A DNA stretch of 64,000 bases from JAFMJV01 sp034436555 (GCA_034436555.1 DAOTUU010000060.1:9238-73237), one strand, 5' to 3'. Shown: positions 31,858 through 40,396, counted from the stretch's first letter. Notes: a model not told the origin generated them from the letters alone. Numbers and translations are program-made.

Positions 31858-33093
31858 TCAGGGGGCTCGGCGGTCGACGAATCGGCAGCGCGGCGCGACG
31901 GGGCAGCTGTCGCATGCGGGCCGCCGAGCGTGGCAGGTGCGCCTGCCGTGCTGGATCAGGTTGACATGGCCTTCGTACATCCGGTCTGGCTCCAGCATCG
32001 CGAGATACAGCTCGTGGGCGTCATCGGCGGTCGCCTTGGGCGGGATGAGGCCGATGCGATGGCTGACCCGCTCGACATGCCGATCGACGGGCATGAGCGG
32101 GGCGCCGAAGCTGAACAGCAGCACCACGCTGGCGGTCTTGCGGCCGATGCCGTCGATCCGGGTGAGCCAGTCGCGCGCGTCTCGGGCGGGCATGTCGCCC
32201 AGGAATTCCAGGGAGTGGCTGCCGGTCTGCTCCCGGATGGTGCGCAGGGCGGCCTGGATGCGAGGTGCCTTGACGTTCGCCAGGCCACCCGGACGGATCG
32301 CCTCCACGAGGTCCTCGATGGGGGCGGCCTCCACCGTGTCCCAGTCGGGGGCGGTGGCGTCGTCCAGGCCGATGCCGCCCCAGCCGGGACGGTTGATCTT
32401 GGGACCGGGTGTGTCGGGGGTGGGGGCAGCCCCGGTGTCGGTGCCGGCGCCGGTGCCGGTGTCGGTTCCGGCGTCGGTGCCGGCGTCGGTGCCGGTGCGG
32501 AGCGGGGAGGTCTCGGTGCCGGTTCTCGTGTGGCGCGGGGTGGTCCCCCCCGACCCGGGCCATGCTGCTCTGGGCATCGAGGGGTCGGGAGCCTGCCGTG
32601 GGTAGGCGCGGCGGAGGCTCTCGAAGGCCTGTTCGGCGTTGATGTCCGCGGAGTTCTGGGAGAGGATCGTGAGCACGAGCTCGGAGGTGGGGTCGTGGAC
32701 CCGTTGCCATGTGGGCACGCCGTACGCGTCGCTGAGCACGCCAAGCACGAACGGGACGAGGCCGGGGCGGGTGCGGGCCAGCGTGCGGACCCACGCCTTG
32801 GCCGGGTCGGCGGGCTTCCGACGTCGGGTGGCGGGGTTCCGGGTCTTCAGGGGTCTCGCGGGCTGTGCCGTGCCGCGGCGATTCGTCGGGGGTGGTGCGC
32901 CGGGCGTCGCCGAGCCGGGCGTCGCCGAGCCGGGCGTCGCCGAGCCGGGTGTCGCCGAGCCGGGCGTCTTGACATCAGATGTCGTGGCGTCATCTGTCGC
33001 GCGGCGTCTGGCAGACGGCCTGGGCTGGCCCGAAGCGGCGGGCGGGGTCCGCGGCGCCGACTGAGGCGGCTCGGGCTTGGCTGGGTCCGTCAC
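31858..33093 (-). CDS. nth: Endonuclease III-like DNA glycosylase with low-complexity insertions
   Basis: 411 aa against ~215 for typical Nth. HhH motif LTRIDGIGRKTASVVLLFSF with catalytic Lys, then PVDRHVERV with catalytic Asp, and the [4Fe-4S] ligands CHARRPACDSCPVAPRC (C-x6-C-x2-C-x5-C). Extra material: an N-terminal ~105-residue basic/Pro tail with four GSATP repeats (~44-63), and a ~80-residue Gly/Thr/Asp-rich insertion (TGTDAGTDAGTDTGTGAG) within the helical domain (~165-248). GTG at 33093 is 6 nt after a CATGAT box. Base-excision repair of oxidised pyrimidines is expected. Confidence 0.85.
   Translation of the reverse strand: MTDPAKPEPPQSAPRTPPAASGQPRPSARRRATDDATTSDVKTPGSATPGSATPGSATPGSATPGAPPPTNRRGTAQPARPLKTRNPATRRRKPADPAKAWVRTLARTRPGLVPFVLGVLSDAYGVPTWQRVHDPTSELVLTILSQNSADINAEQAFESLRRAYPRQAPDPSMPRAAWPGSGGTTPRHTRTGTETSPLRTGTDAGTDAGTDTGTGAGTDTGAAPTPDTPGPKINRPGWGGIGLDDATAPDWDTVEAAPIEDLVEAIRPGGLANVKAPRIQAALRTIREQTGSHSLEFLGDMPARDARDWLTRIDGIGRKTASVVLLFSFGAPLMPVDRHVERVSHRIGLIPPKATADDAHELYLAMLEPDRMYEGHVNLIQHGRRTCHARRPACDSCPVAPRCRFVDRRAP
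32430..32505. repeat. Hexamer-like slippage repeat inside nth
   Basis: Runs of GGTGCCGGCGTCG-type units encode the Gly/Thr/Asp-rich insertion in the glycosylase. Confidence 0.55.
32905..32972. repeat. 15-bp tandem repeat inside nth
   Basis: About 4-5 copies of GCCGAGCCGGGCGTC encode the GSATP repeats of the glycosylase's N-terminal tail. Because the unit is 15 bp, copy-number change keeps frame. Confidence 0.65.
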
Positions 33094-33099
33094 CTGCCG

Positions 33100-33105
33100 A
33101 TCATG
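33100..33105 (-). promoter_or_regulatory. -10 box for leaderless nth
   Basis: CATGAT on the minus strand, 6 nt before the GTG at 33093. Confidence 0.4.
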
Positions 33106-33203
33106 GCACGGCTGGCCCGGGATCGCGGCCGTGCCGGGCCGTCCGCCGATGGCCAGCGGAACGGCTCGACCGGCAGCGGTGGCGCGTCTCGCCGCGGGCA
33201 CAT

Positions 33204-33525
33204 GGTCGACATGTCGACCGGGATTCGGGCCGCCGCGGTCTGCACGGCTCACCCCCCGCGCCGGCCGACATGTCGACCGGGATCCGGGCCGCCGCGGTCC
33301 GTGGCGCGTCTCGCCGCAACACACGGTCGACATGTCGACCGGGAACCGTGCCGTCTGGGCCGGTCGCACGGCTCACCTCCCGCACCGGTCGACATGTCGA
33401 CCGGGATCCGGGCCTCCTGGGCCGGTCGCACGGCTCACCCCCCGCGCCGGCCGACATGTCGACCGGGAGGGCAAGCATCGAGGCAGATCCGATGCCGTCA
33501 CGGCCCCCGACGGTCGACATGTCGA
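33204..33525. repeat. Palindrome array 1: six 14-bp palindromes, ~62-bp period
   Basis: Core GTCGACATGTCGAC (or GCCGACATGTCGAC) begins at 33204, 33263, 33325, 33387, 33449 and 33512: intervals 59, 62, 62, 62, 63. Spacers are ~48 bp and partly alike (for example GGTCGCACGGCTCACC in several). The array fills the divergent gap between nth (-) and the sigma factor gene (+). No open frame across it is credible. Period of 62 bp is six turns of B-DNA, so all palindromes face the same side. Confidence 0.85.
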
Positions 33526-33640
33526 CCACGAGAAGAAAGTCGTGGCGCGTGAATCAGCCGTCCGAGTGAACCATTCGGGCCCGAGATCCCCCATCATCTG
33601 CGAGCGCGGCCAGATGCGTCGCGTCATCACCGGAGGCCCG

Positions 33641-34191
33641 ATGCAGCGGGACCTGGTGGATCGAGCGATGGCGGGCGATCACGAGGCGTTCTCAGAGCTG
33701 GCTCGTCTCGTGGTTCGTCGGCTCTACGTCGTCGCTCGGCTCATCCTCCGCGACTCGGATCGGGCCGAGGACGCCACCCAGGAGGCGCTGTTCGTCGCCT
33801 GGCGCGACCTGCGCGCGCTCCGGACCAGGACCGCTTCGAGGCCTGGCTGCATCGGCTGCTGGTCCGAGAGTGCTACCGCCAGGCGCGTGGCGAGCGTCGG
33901 CGCAGCGAGGTCGAGGGTCGTGTCCGGCCCATCGCCCAGGTGGACGACCCGAGCCAGCTGAACGCCCCTCGGGACGAGCTCCAGCGCGGCCTTGCCCGCC
34001 TGACGGTCGAGCTGCGCACGGCGCTGGTGCTGCACCACTACCTGGGCTACTCATTCCCGGAGATCGGCGATGCCCTGGGCATCCCGACCGGCACCGCCAA
34101 GTCCCGTGTCCATCGGGCCACCCAGCTCATGCGCACCGCCATCGCGGCCGATGCACAGGCGCCGAGAAGCCCGGGAGGACGGACGGCATGA
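33641..34191 (+). pseudogene. ECF/SigE-like sigma-70 factor, frameshifted
   Basis: Region 2 is readable from 33641: MQRDLVDRAMAGDHEAFSEL, YVVARLILRDSDRAEDATQE, ALFVAWRDLRALR. At ~33821 one base is missing; in the next frame it continues DQDRFEAWLHRLLVRECYRQ, then region 4 RLTVELRTALVLHHYLGYSF and GIPTGTAKSRVHRATQLMR to the stop at 34191. Adding one G at 33821-33824 restores ~184 aa. SD GGAGG 4 nt before the ATG. Its partner gene starts at ATGA overlap. Either a decaying regulator or a sequence error. Confidence 0.85.
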
Positions 34192-35159
34192 GCAGCCCGA
34201 CACCCGATACCGATCGGATCCTCGCTGACCTGTTCGCGGAGGCCGCTCCGCCGCACGAGCCACCCCTGCTGATCCCCGCCCTGCTGGCGCGCACCGCCCT
34301 GACGCGGCAGCGACCCGCCTGGCGCATCCCCTCGCGGTGGTTGCCCGCGACCCTCGCGTGGCGGCCCCGCACCCATGGAAGGTCGAACGACATGTTCTTG
34401 GCCATGCGGCTCGTCACCCTGGGCGCCATCCTGGCGCTGAGCGGTGGCCTGCTGTTCACCAGTGTCACGCTCAGCCCCTCGCCCGCGGTTCCAACCCCGT
34501 CTCCCTCGCCGATCCCGCTGCCGGTCGGTGATCTCGAGGCCGGCGCGACCTACGCGATCGACATGGGTCTCCCCCAGCGCCTCATCCTGACCGTACCGGC
34601 ACCCGGCTGGTTCACCATCGACCCCACGTTCCTGGGTAAGAACGAGATCACCGATGTGCAGCCCGGTGCGGGTTCACCGAGCTACTACGACGTCACGCTG
34701 ATTCCATAACTGGTCGAGAATCTTCACGCCGATCCCTGCCGTTGGATGGGGAGTGTCTTGGCACCTGCGGTCGGGCCGACCGTGGACGACCTCGCTGCGG
34801 CCTTGATGAACGAGCCACTGCAGAACGCATCCTCGGTCACGGATGTCGCTCTGGCGGGCTACGCAGGCAAGAAGGTCGAGCTGTCCATTCCGGAGGATGT
34901 CAATCCCGCCACGTGCTTCAGCGGGAACTACGGCCGATGGTTCACCGCTGATCCGAGCGACTACGGCCCGTTCACGTACGGCTCTGGCCAGCGCGATACG
35001 GTGTACGTCCTCGATGTCGACGGCACACGCTGGGTGATCGATGCGAATCACGTGCCCGGCACCTCGGACGCCGATCTCGCCGAACTTGACCAGCTCATCA
35101 CGTCGCTCCGCTTCGAGCCGGTGGTGAGCCCATCGCCGAGTCCGTCCGCGACGTCCTGA
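34188..35159 (+). pseudogene. Sigma-factor partner membrane protein with in-frame stop
   Basis: Starts MSSPTPDTDRILADLFAEAA; a membrane helix (RLVTLGAILALSGGLLFTSV) follows a ~65-residue cytoplasmic part, then an extracytoplasmic domain. At 34707-34709 a TAA interrupts (VTLIP-stop-LVENLHADPCRW); the same frame continues to 35159 with GPTVDDLAAALMNEP, GYAGKKVELSIPED, DVDGTRWVIDANHVPGTSDA. The downstream part is the second half of the same domain, so the intact protein would be ~322 aa. Topology and coupling to the sigma gene suggest an anti-sigma or sensor role. I cannot name the family. Confidence 0.75.
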
Positions 35160-35175
35160 CAGGCACTCGCACGGG

Positions 35176-35310
35176 TCAGGCGGAACCGCGCGGCACCACC
35201 CAGCGGTGCGCCTGACCCGTGATCGTCGCGATTCGCTCGAAGTCCTCGTCGTAGTGCACCAGCGTCAGGCCGACGTGCCCCGCGACGGGCGGCGATCAGC
35301 GCGTCCTGCC
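35176..35310 (-). pseudogene. vapC C-terminal fragment
   Basis: Minus strand reads DALIAA, then after a 1-nt shift HVGLTLVHYDEDFERIATIT and GQAHRWVVPRGSA-stop: the last ~45 residues of a PIN toxin. The segment is duplicated at 36370-36473 (about 75 bp nearly identical), so one arose from the other or both from a common module. Confidence 0.6.
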
Positions 35311-35447
35311 GATCAGTCGATCACCACGGCCGACCCGACCACCAACATCCTCAACATCGGACGCGGGGACACGCTGGTCGGCCTCACCCTGTGGGTGGTC
35401 GAGGCCGGTGAGACGGTGCCGATCTCGAGCGCGGAGGCGCTCGTGGC
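35311..35447. other. Gene-free gap in the decayed toxin zone
   Basis: No supported gene. It lies between the vapC tail fragment and the intact vapC and is likely residual debris. Confidence 0.3.
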
Positions 35448-35891
35448 TCACGTCAGATCGCTTCCCAGCTCGAGGCGGTCGGGCAGCACCTCGAACGCCC
35501 GCTCGCGCCGAGGGCCATACCGGAAGATCCGGAAGTCGGCGTCGAGCGTGGCGGCCCGGGTGATACCGAGGCGTTGCATCACCGCGAAGCTCGTGCGGTC
35601 GACGATCGAGAACGGCTGATCACTGTACGCATCGCCGATCGCCCAAGCCACCGCGAGGTCCGCATCGATCACGGACTCCACCTGGCACGCTCCTGACCGG
35701 ATGGACCGCCACCACTGCTCGGCACTCGCTCGGCCGAGACGTCGCTGGAGCAGGAGCCAGCTCTCCACCAGGACGTGATCGGAGGTCAGCAGCGACTCCC
35801 CCGAGCCAAGCGTCGCCTTGGCTGCGGCATTCCCCGCGTCCGAGCGGTCCGCTGCCGCGTAGAACACCGAGGTGTCGACAAACAGGGTCAC
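35448..35891 (-). CDS. vapC: PIN-domain toxin (VapC-like)
   Basis: 147 aa. D6 (MTLFVDTSVFYAAAD), E43 (SDHVLVESWLLLQRR), D98 (PFSIVDRTSFAVMQRLG) and D117/D119 (ATLDADFRIFRYG): all PIN acidic positions retained. The SIVDRTSFAVM signature matches the VapC subgroup. Its start overlaps the antitoxin stop by 4 nt. The only complete toxin in a neighbourhood of vapBC debris. Confidence 0.88.
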   Translation of the reverse strand: MTLFVDTSVFYAAADRSDAGNAAAKATLGSGESLLTSDHVLVESWLLLQRRLGRASAEQWWRSIRSGACQVESVIDADLAVAWAIGDAYSDQPFSIVDRTSFAVMQRLGITRAATLDADFRIFRYGPRRERAFEVLPDRLELGSDLT

Positions 35892-36142
35892 CGGATCGGT
35901 CGGCTGACCCCGGCCTCGACCGCCTCCCCCACGTATCGATCCTTGTGCCGGCCCACATCGGAACCGCCCGAGTCACCAACATCGAAGAGGGACCGTACGT
36001 CTGCCACGCTGGCCCCTCGATCGTCAAGGTCGCGCTTCACCAGTTCACGGACATATGCGGCGAGCGAGATGCCAAGCTCGCTGGATCGGCGCCGAGCCTT
36101 GCGCAGGTCCTCGGGATCCAGTGTGATCTGCGTTCGTGCCAT
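35888..36142 (-). CDS. vapB: Ribbon-helix-helix antitoxin
   Basis: 84 aa from ATG 36142: MARTQITLDPEDLRKARRRS followed by GISLAAYVRELVKRDL, an RHH domain, then an acidic/Gly tail. Three candidate starts lie within 15 nt (36157 TTG-type, 36145, 36142). MARTQITL is the conventional beginning. A TACCTT or TACCAT -10 box is 4-13 nt upstream, again implying little or no leader. Confidence 0.85.
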   Translation of the reverse strand: MARTQITLDPEDLRKARRRSSELGISLAAYVRELVKRDLDDRGASVADVRSLFDVGDSGGSDVGRHKDRYVGEAVEAGVSRPIR

Positions 36143-36369
36143 CATGATGGTATCCAAGGTAGCACGGAGCGCCAGACCGGGCGTGGTCGTGACTCAAGGT
36201 CCTCCTTGGGCCCGCCAAGGCCGGCTCACCGCCTGGTTCCACCGCCCGGATCACGTGTGGCACGCGGGGCTACCGGTGGAGGAATACCGGTCGGACGACG
36301 TGTGGGACGAGAGCCGCCATCGACACCCTCTCCACGTCGGGCACCTCGGATGCGGACCTCGGCGAGGCC

Positions 36370-36473
36370 GAGCAGATCGTCGCGATCCGCTCGAAGTCCT
36401 CGTCGTAGTGCACCAGCGTCAGGCCGACCCGCACCGCCACGGCAGCGATCAGCGCGTCCGCGATGGGGACGCT
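36370..36473 (-). pseudogene. vapC C-terminal fragment, second copy
   Basis: Minus strand SVPIADALIAAVAVRVGLTL and VHYDEDFERIATICSA is the 3' third of a PIN toxin without its N-terminal part. It directly abuts the stop codon of the next broken vapC. Frame intact over this stretch, unlike the copy at 35176. Confidence 0.55.
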
Positions 36474-36921
36474 CTAGTGAGACCCGCCGGTGACGGCCGC
36501 CAGGCCACGAAACGTGTCGCGGGCGCGATCCCAGTCTGCCGGTGTCGCTCGAGCACAGCTCCGCTCGGTGCTCCAGGGAGATGGCGGCGAGATGCACGCC
36601 CGTGGTGACCTGCCCTGGAGCCCGATCGCCTCGCATCAGCTCCTTCACGAGGTCCAGATGCCTGGGCCCCGGGCCCACAGGGACGACATTGGGCCGCGCG
36701 AGCCAGGAGCGCACATGGCCGATCGCCTCTGTGGGCAGGAACGGGTCGACGAGCACGGTCCTGCTCGTGGCGAGCCGGAGGGAGCCCAGGATGACCACCC
36801 ACGCGAGACCCACCGGGCGTGCAGACGACAGCGACGCCTCCCACCAGTCGCGGGCGCGTTCGTGATGCGGCGCGCTGGCGTTATAGGCGAAGACGGGCAG
36901 GTCGACGTCCGGGTGGATCAC
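36474..36921 (-). pseudogene. PIN-domain toxin, frameshifted near the 3' end
   Basis: Begins MIHPDVDLPVFAYNASAPHH and continues with VGLAWVVILGSLRLATSR, GPGPRHLDLVKELM and HLAAISLEHRAELCSSDTG, a clear VapC-type PIN protein. At ~36535 the frame shifts; the correct end WDRARDTFRGLAAVTGGSH-stop is in another frame, closing at 36474. The loss affects only the last ~20 residues and adds an aberrant ~80-residue tail. ATG overlap with its antitoxin remnant is preserved. Confidence 0.75.
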
Positions 36922-37194
36922 CGACCGGCGGCTCGACGGCCGAGCACTTCGGCGAACGTCTCCTCGTCCAGCTCGTCGAGCAGTCGGTCGAGCCGCATCG
37001 GGTCGACGCCCGCCCGAAACCCCGCCGCCTTGGGTGTCACCCGGAACGGAGGAGGAACGGCCGACGGCGCCTGATCGGCACGGAGCCCGGCACGGATCGC
37101 GTCGTTCACGACCTGCCTGAAGTCGCCCCGGTCAGGCGCTGGCCTGGTCGAGCGAGTACGCCACGTCGTCATCGAGGGTGATCGTGGTGCGCAT
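36918..37194 (-). pseudogene. VapB-type antitoxin, frameshifted
   Basis: From ATG 37194 the frame gives MRTTITLDDDVAYSLDQASA then a stop; the continuation FRQVVNDAIRAGL, PFRVTPKAAGFRAGVDP and LDELDEETFAEVLGRR lies in another frame. Together these make a standard antitoxin (RHH head plus 'GFRPGVDP' tail). Indel at ~37135-37150. Both members of this pair are therefore damaged. Confidence 0.7.
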
Positions 37195-37274
37195 GACAGA
37201 CAACATGATGCGTGGAGCCGATGATCACAAGTTGCTTGAGGGGGACAGACCGGACAGAGGCCCGGGACCCCGGT

Positions 37275-38426
37275 CTACCCGCCCAGCGACACCAGCCGCG
37301 CGACCCGCTCCGCCGCCCGCTCCAGGGGCGCCGCGCCCGCGGCGATCGCCTCCTCCACGGTGAGCGGCCGCTCCACGACCGGCACCGTCACGCAGCCCAC
37401 CTCGCGCAGTGCCGCCTCCCCGGCCGGCAGCACGCCGCCACCGAACGCCACACAGCGCACCCCGGCCTCCGCGGCCTGTCGCGCGACCCCCAGCGCGGTC
37501 TTGCCGAACGCCGTCTGCTCGTCGATCCGCCCTTCCCCGGTGAGCACGAGATCGGACGCCGCCAGCCGTTCCGAGAACGCGGTCAGCTCCATTACCAGCT
37601 CCACGCCCGACCGCACCGCGAACGAGCGGAACCGATCGGCGATCGCGAGCAGCCCGGCCGTGGCCCCGCCCGCCGCGCCTGCCCCGGCCACATCGCGCAC
37701 GGACCGCCCCACGGCGGCCTCCAGCACATCCGCGAGGTGCGCCAGGTTGCGGTCCAGCCGCTCCACGCCCGCTGGATCCAGTCCCTTCTGCGGCCCGTAG
37801 GTCGCCGCCGCACCCACCGGCCCGCACAGGGGATTCGAGACATCGGAGGCGATCGTCAGCGCCACCTCCGACAGCAGCCCGGGCACGCCGGACAGGTCGA
37901 CCCGGGCCAGCCGGTCGAGCGCGCCCCCACCCGGCTCCAGGTCGGCCCCCGATGCATCCAGGAAGCGCACCCCGAGCGCGGTCAGCAGCCCGGTCCCCCC
38001 GTCGGTCGTGGCCGATCCGCCCAGTCCCAGCACCACGTCCGTGCAGCCCAGGCCGATCGCCGCCGCGAGGATCTGACCGGTCCCCAGGGTCGTGGCGGCG
38101 GCCGCATCCCGCTCCTCGCGCCGGACCAGCGACAACCCCGACGCCACCGCCAGCTCCACGATGGCCCGCGACCCCTGGCGCAGGAAGCGCCCGTCGATGG
38201 GCCGCATCAGGGGATCGCGCGCCGCGGCCGGCAGCGTCGCCCAGCCGCCCGTCGCGGCCACCGCGTCCAGGGTCCCCTCGCCTCCGTCCGCCAGGGGCGC
38301 CAGGGTCACCTCGTCATCCGGCCGTCCGCGCGACCAGCCGTCCGCGAGCGCTCGGGCCACGGCCACCGACGAGAGCGACCCCTTGAACGAGTCCGGGGCC
38401 ACCAGCACCCGCAGCGGACCCGGCAT
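37275..38426 (-). CDS. glxK: Glycerate kinase (GlxK/GarK family)
   Basis: 383 aa. VLVAPDSFKGSLSSVAVARA at the N-terminus, then LADGGEGTLDAVAATGG, LGLGGSATTDGGTGLLTALG, SNPLCGPVGAAATYGPQKG and LVLTGEGRIDEQTAFGKTAL: all family motifs. Phosphorylates D-glycerate, probably to 2-phosphoglycerate. The start shares one base with the stop of the upstream glycosyltransferase (TGATG), so it is the third gene of the glucosylglycerate operon and may recycle glycerate released from the solute. Confidence 0.92.
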   Translation of the reverse strand: MPGPLRVLVAPDSFKGSLSSVAVARALADGWSRGRPDDEVTLAPLADGGEGTLDAVAATGGWATLPAAARDPLMRPIDGRFLRQGSRAIVELAVASGLSLVRREERDAAAATTLGTGQILAAAIGLGCTDVVLGLGGSATTDGGTGLLTALGVRFLDASGADLEPGGGALDRLARVDLSGVPGLLSEVALTIASDVSNPLCGPVGAAATYGPQKGLDPAGVERLDRNLAHLADVLEAAVGRSVRDVAGAGAAGGATAGLLAIADRFRSFAVRSGVELVMELTAFSERLAASDLVLTGEGRIDEQTAFGKTALGVARQAAEAGVRCVAFGGGVLPAGEAALREVGCVTVPVVERPLTVEEAIAAGAAPLERAAERVARLVSLGG

Positions 38427-40396
38427 CAGCCGTCCAGTCCGCGCGCGGCGCGGTACTCCGGGATGCGCACCATCGGAGGCCGCTCCGAGTCCGCGAGATC
38501 GATGATCTCCAGACCCAGTGTCTCGGCGGACCGGGGCAGCAGCATCCGCGAGCCCAGCTCCGCGAACAGGCGCACCTTGCGGCGCTCCTCCAGCCGCTTC
38601 ATGACGGCCTGGAGGATCACGAACGACATCTTGGACAGGCCCTCGAGCTCCTGGTTGCGGTGGAACCGGATGTCCAGGTCGACCTGGCCCAGGCCCGACA
38701 GGCCCAGCTTGTCGGACAGGTCGATGAGGTGCCCGATCTCCACGCCGTAGCCGGTGAAGAACGCCACCTGCTCGAGGTGCTCCCGGCGTCCCGCGTACTC
38801 CCCCGACAGCGGCTGGATCATGCCCGACAGCTCCGGGAAGAACAGGTTCAGAAGCGGCCGCGCCACGAGCTCCGTGACCCTGCCCCCGGCACCCTCCGTG
38901 ATGATGCCGCCCTGGACGATGGGTCGCTGGTAGTACGCCTTCACGTAGCCGATCCGGGGCTCCGCCAGCAGTGGTCCGATGGTGCCGTAGAGGAACCGCG
39001 GATGCCACTCCCGGATGTCGGTGTCCGACCACGCCACGATGTCTCCGGTTGTGGCGTGGAGGCTCTTCCAGAGCGCTTCGCCCTTGCCGCGATACGAGCC
39101 ATAGCGCGGCAGCACATCGGCGTGCTGGACCACCCTCGCACCCTCCGACTCCGCGATCCGGACGGTGTCGTCGCTGGAGGCGGAGTCGATGACCAGCAGC
39201 TCGTCGAGGAGCGGCACTCGCTCCATCAGCTCCATGCGCGCCTGGCGCACGATGTCGCCGATCGTCGCCGCCTCGTCGAGCGTGGGCAGGACGGCGCTGA
39301 TGGTGAGGCCCTGGCTCTGCTTCAGCTCCACCAGTCGCTGGAGGTCCTGGAACTCGGCGTGATGGAAGGCGTTCTCGCCGAACCAGCGATCCACGCGCGC
39401 GGCGGCGCTCCGACCCACCTCCGCGGCGCGCTCGGCGGCCTCCAGCGTCTCGGCGACCGCGGCGCGCGCCTCCCACTCGGCGCGGTTGGGCGTGGTGCGC
39501 GTCTTGACCACGATGACGGAGCATCGGGCCTGCGCCGCGACCTGCTCCGGCAGCACCCCGAACAGTGGCGAGTCGGGCCCCTCCAGGCCGCCGCTGGGCG
39601 TGGTGGTCGCGCCCATCACCACGAGGTCCGCGGCCTCCGCCTCCCCCAGGATCGCCGAGGAGACGCTCGGCCCGTCCACGATGAGGGGGCGCAGGTGCTC
39701 CGAGCCGTGCTGGTGGACGAACGTGGCGAGGGCGCGCTCAGCCTGGGCGCGGACGAGCGGCGTCACGTCGGGACCGACCACATGGAGCACGTCGACGTCC
39801 GCCTGGAAGGCCTGTGCCAGCTGATCGGCGACGCCCAGGGCCAGCTCCGCATGCGGACCGCCGCGGACCGGCGCCAGGATGCGCCGGACCTCACCGATGC
39901 CCCGCTGCTTGATGACCGCGATGTCGCAGGGTGCGCCGCGCACGACCTCGTCGATGGTGGGCGCGAATACGTGATCCGCCGACCCGCGTCGCCCGCGCGA
40001 GGCGGCACCCGCGGCACCCGCGGCACCGGTGGCCCCGACGGCGCCGCGGCCGCTCGTGGTGCCCGGACCACCCCAGCCGAAGATCACCAGGTCCGCGCCG
40101 CCTTCCGCGGAGGCCTCCAGGATCCCCTCCGAAGCGCGCCGCCCGATGCGCACCACGGTCCGCAGGTCGACGCCCGGCGGCGCGAACTCGAGCACGCGCT
40201 GGAGCAGCCGACGGGCGTGCCGTGCTCGGGTCGCACCCTCCGACAGCGGCTGGCCCTCGGCCACCTCCACGATCGACAGCGCCGTGAGCACGCCACCGTG
40301 GCCCAGGAGCGACGCCCCGATGCGCACGAGGTCCGCGGCCGTGCGCGGGTTGGCGAGCGGGATGAGGATGCGCGTGGGCGCGGCGATGCGGCTCAT
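38426..40396 (-). CDS. gpgS: Fusion: two universal-stress (UspA) domains plus glucosyl-3-phosphoglycerate synthase
   Basis: 656 aa. Residues ~5-165: first Usp-like domain (RILIPLANPRTAADLVRIGA ... DIAVIKQRG), carrying a Gly/Ala insertion (GATGAAGAAGAAS). ~172-310: second Usp domain (RRILAPVRGGPHAELALGVA ... CSVIVVKTR). ~385-640: GpgS-type glycosyltransferase with ISAVLPTLDEAATIGDIV, LLVIDSASSDDT, DIVAWSDTDIREWHPRF (DxD metal site) and GYGVEIGHLIDLSDKLG. The enzyme transfers glucose from an NDP-sugar to 3-phosphoglycerate, first step to glucosylglycerate or methylglucose lipopolysaccharide. ATGA overlap with the upstream gene. The Usp fusion is unusual and may sense adenylate or stress. Confidence 0.88.
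   Translation of the reverse strand: MSRIAAPTRILIPLANPRTAADLVRIGASLLGHGGVLTALSIVEVAEGQPLSEGATRARHARRLLQRVLEFAPPGVDLRTVVRIGRRASEGILEASAEGGADLVIFGWGGPGTTSGRGAVGATGAAGAAGAASRGRRGSADHVFAPTIDEVVRGAPCDIAVIKQRGIGEVRRILAPVRGGPHAELALGVADQLAQAFQADVDVLHVVGPDVTPLVRAQAERALATFVHQHGSEHLRPLIVDGPSVSSAILGEAEAADLVVMGATTTPSGGLEGPDSPLFGVLPEQVAAQARCSVIVVKTRTTPNRAEWEARAAVAETLEAAERAAEVGRSAAARVDRWFGENAFHHAEFQDLQRLVELKQSQGLTISAVLPTLDEAATIGDIVRQARMELMERVPLLDELLVIDSASSDDTVRIAESEGARVVQHADVLPRYGSYRGKGEALWKSLHATTGDIVAWSDTDIREWHPRFLYGTIGPLLAEPRIGYVKAYYQRPIVQGGIITEGAGGRVTELVARPLLNLFFPELSGMIQPLSGEYAGRREHLEQVAFFTGYGVEIGHLIDLSDKLGLSGLGQVDLDIRFHRNQELEGLSKMSFVILQAVMKRLEERRKVRLFAELGSRMLLPRSAETLGLEIIDLADSERPPMVRIPEYRAARGLDG

Noticed and set aside
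33204..33525. CRISPR array
   Set aside because: Repeat cores are only 14 bp and palindromic, spacers resemble one another, and no cas genes are present.
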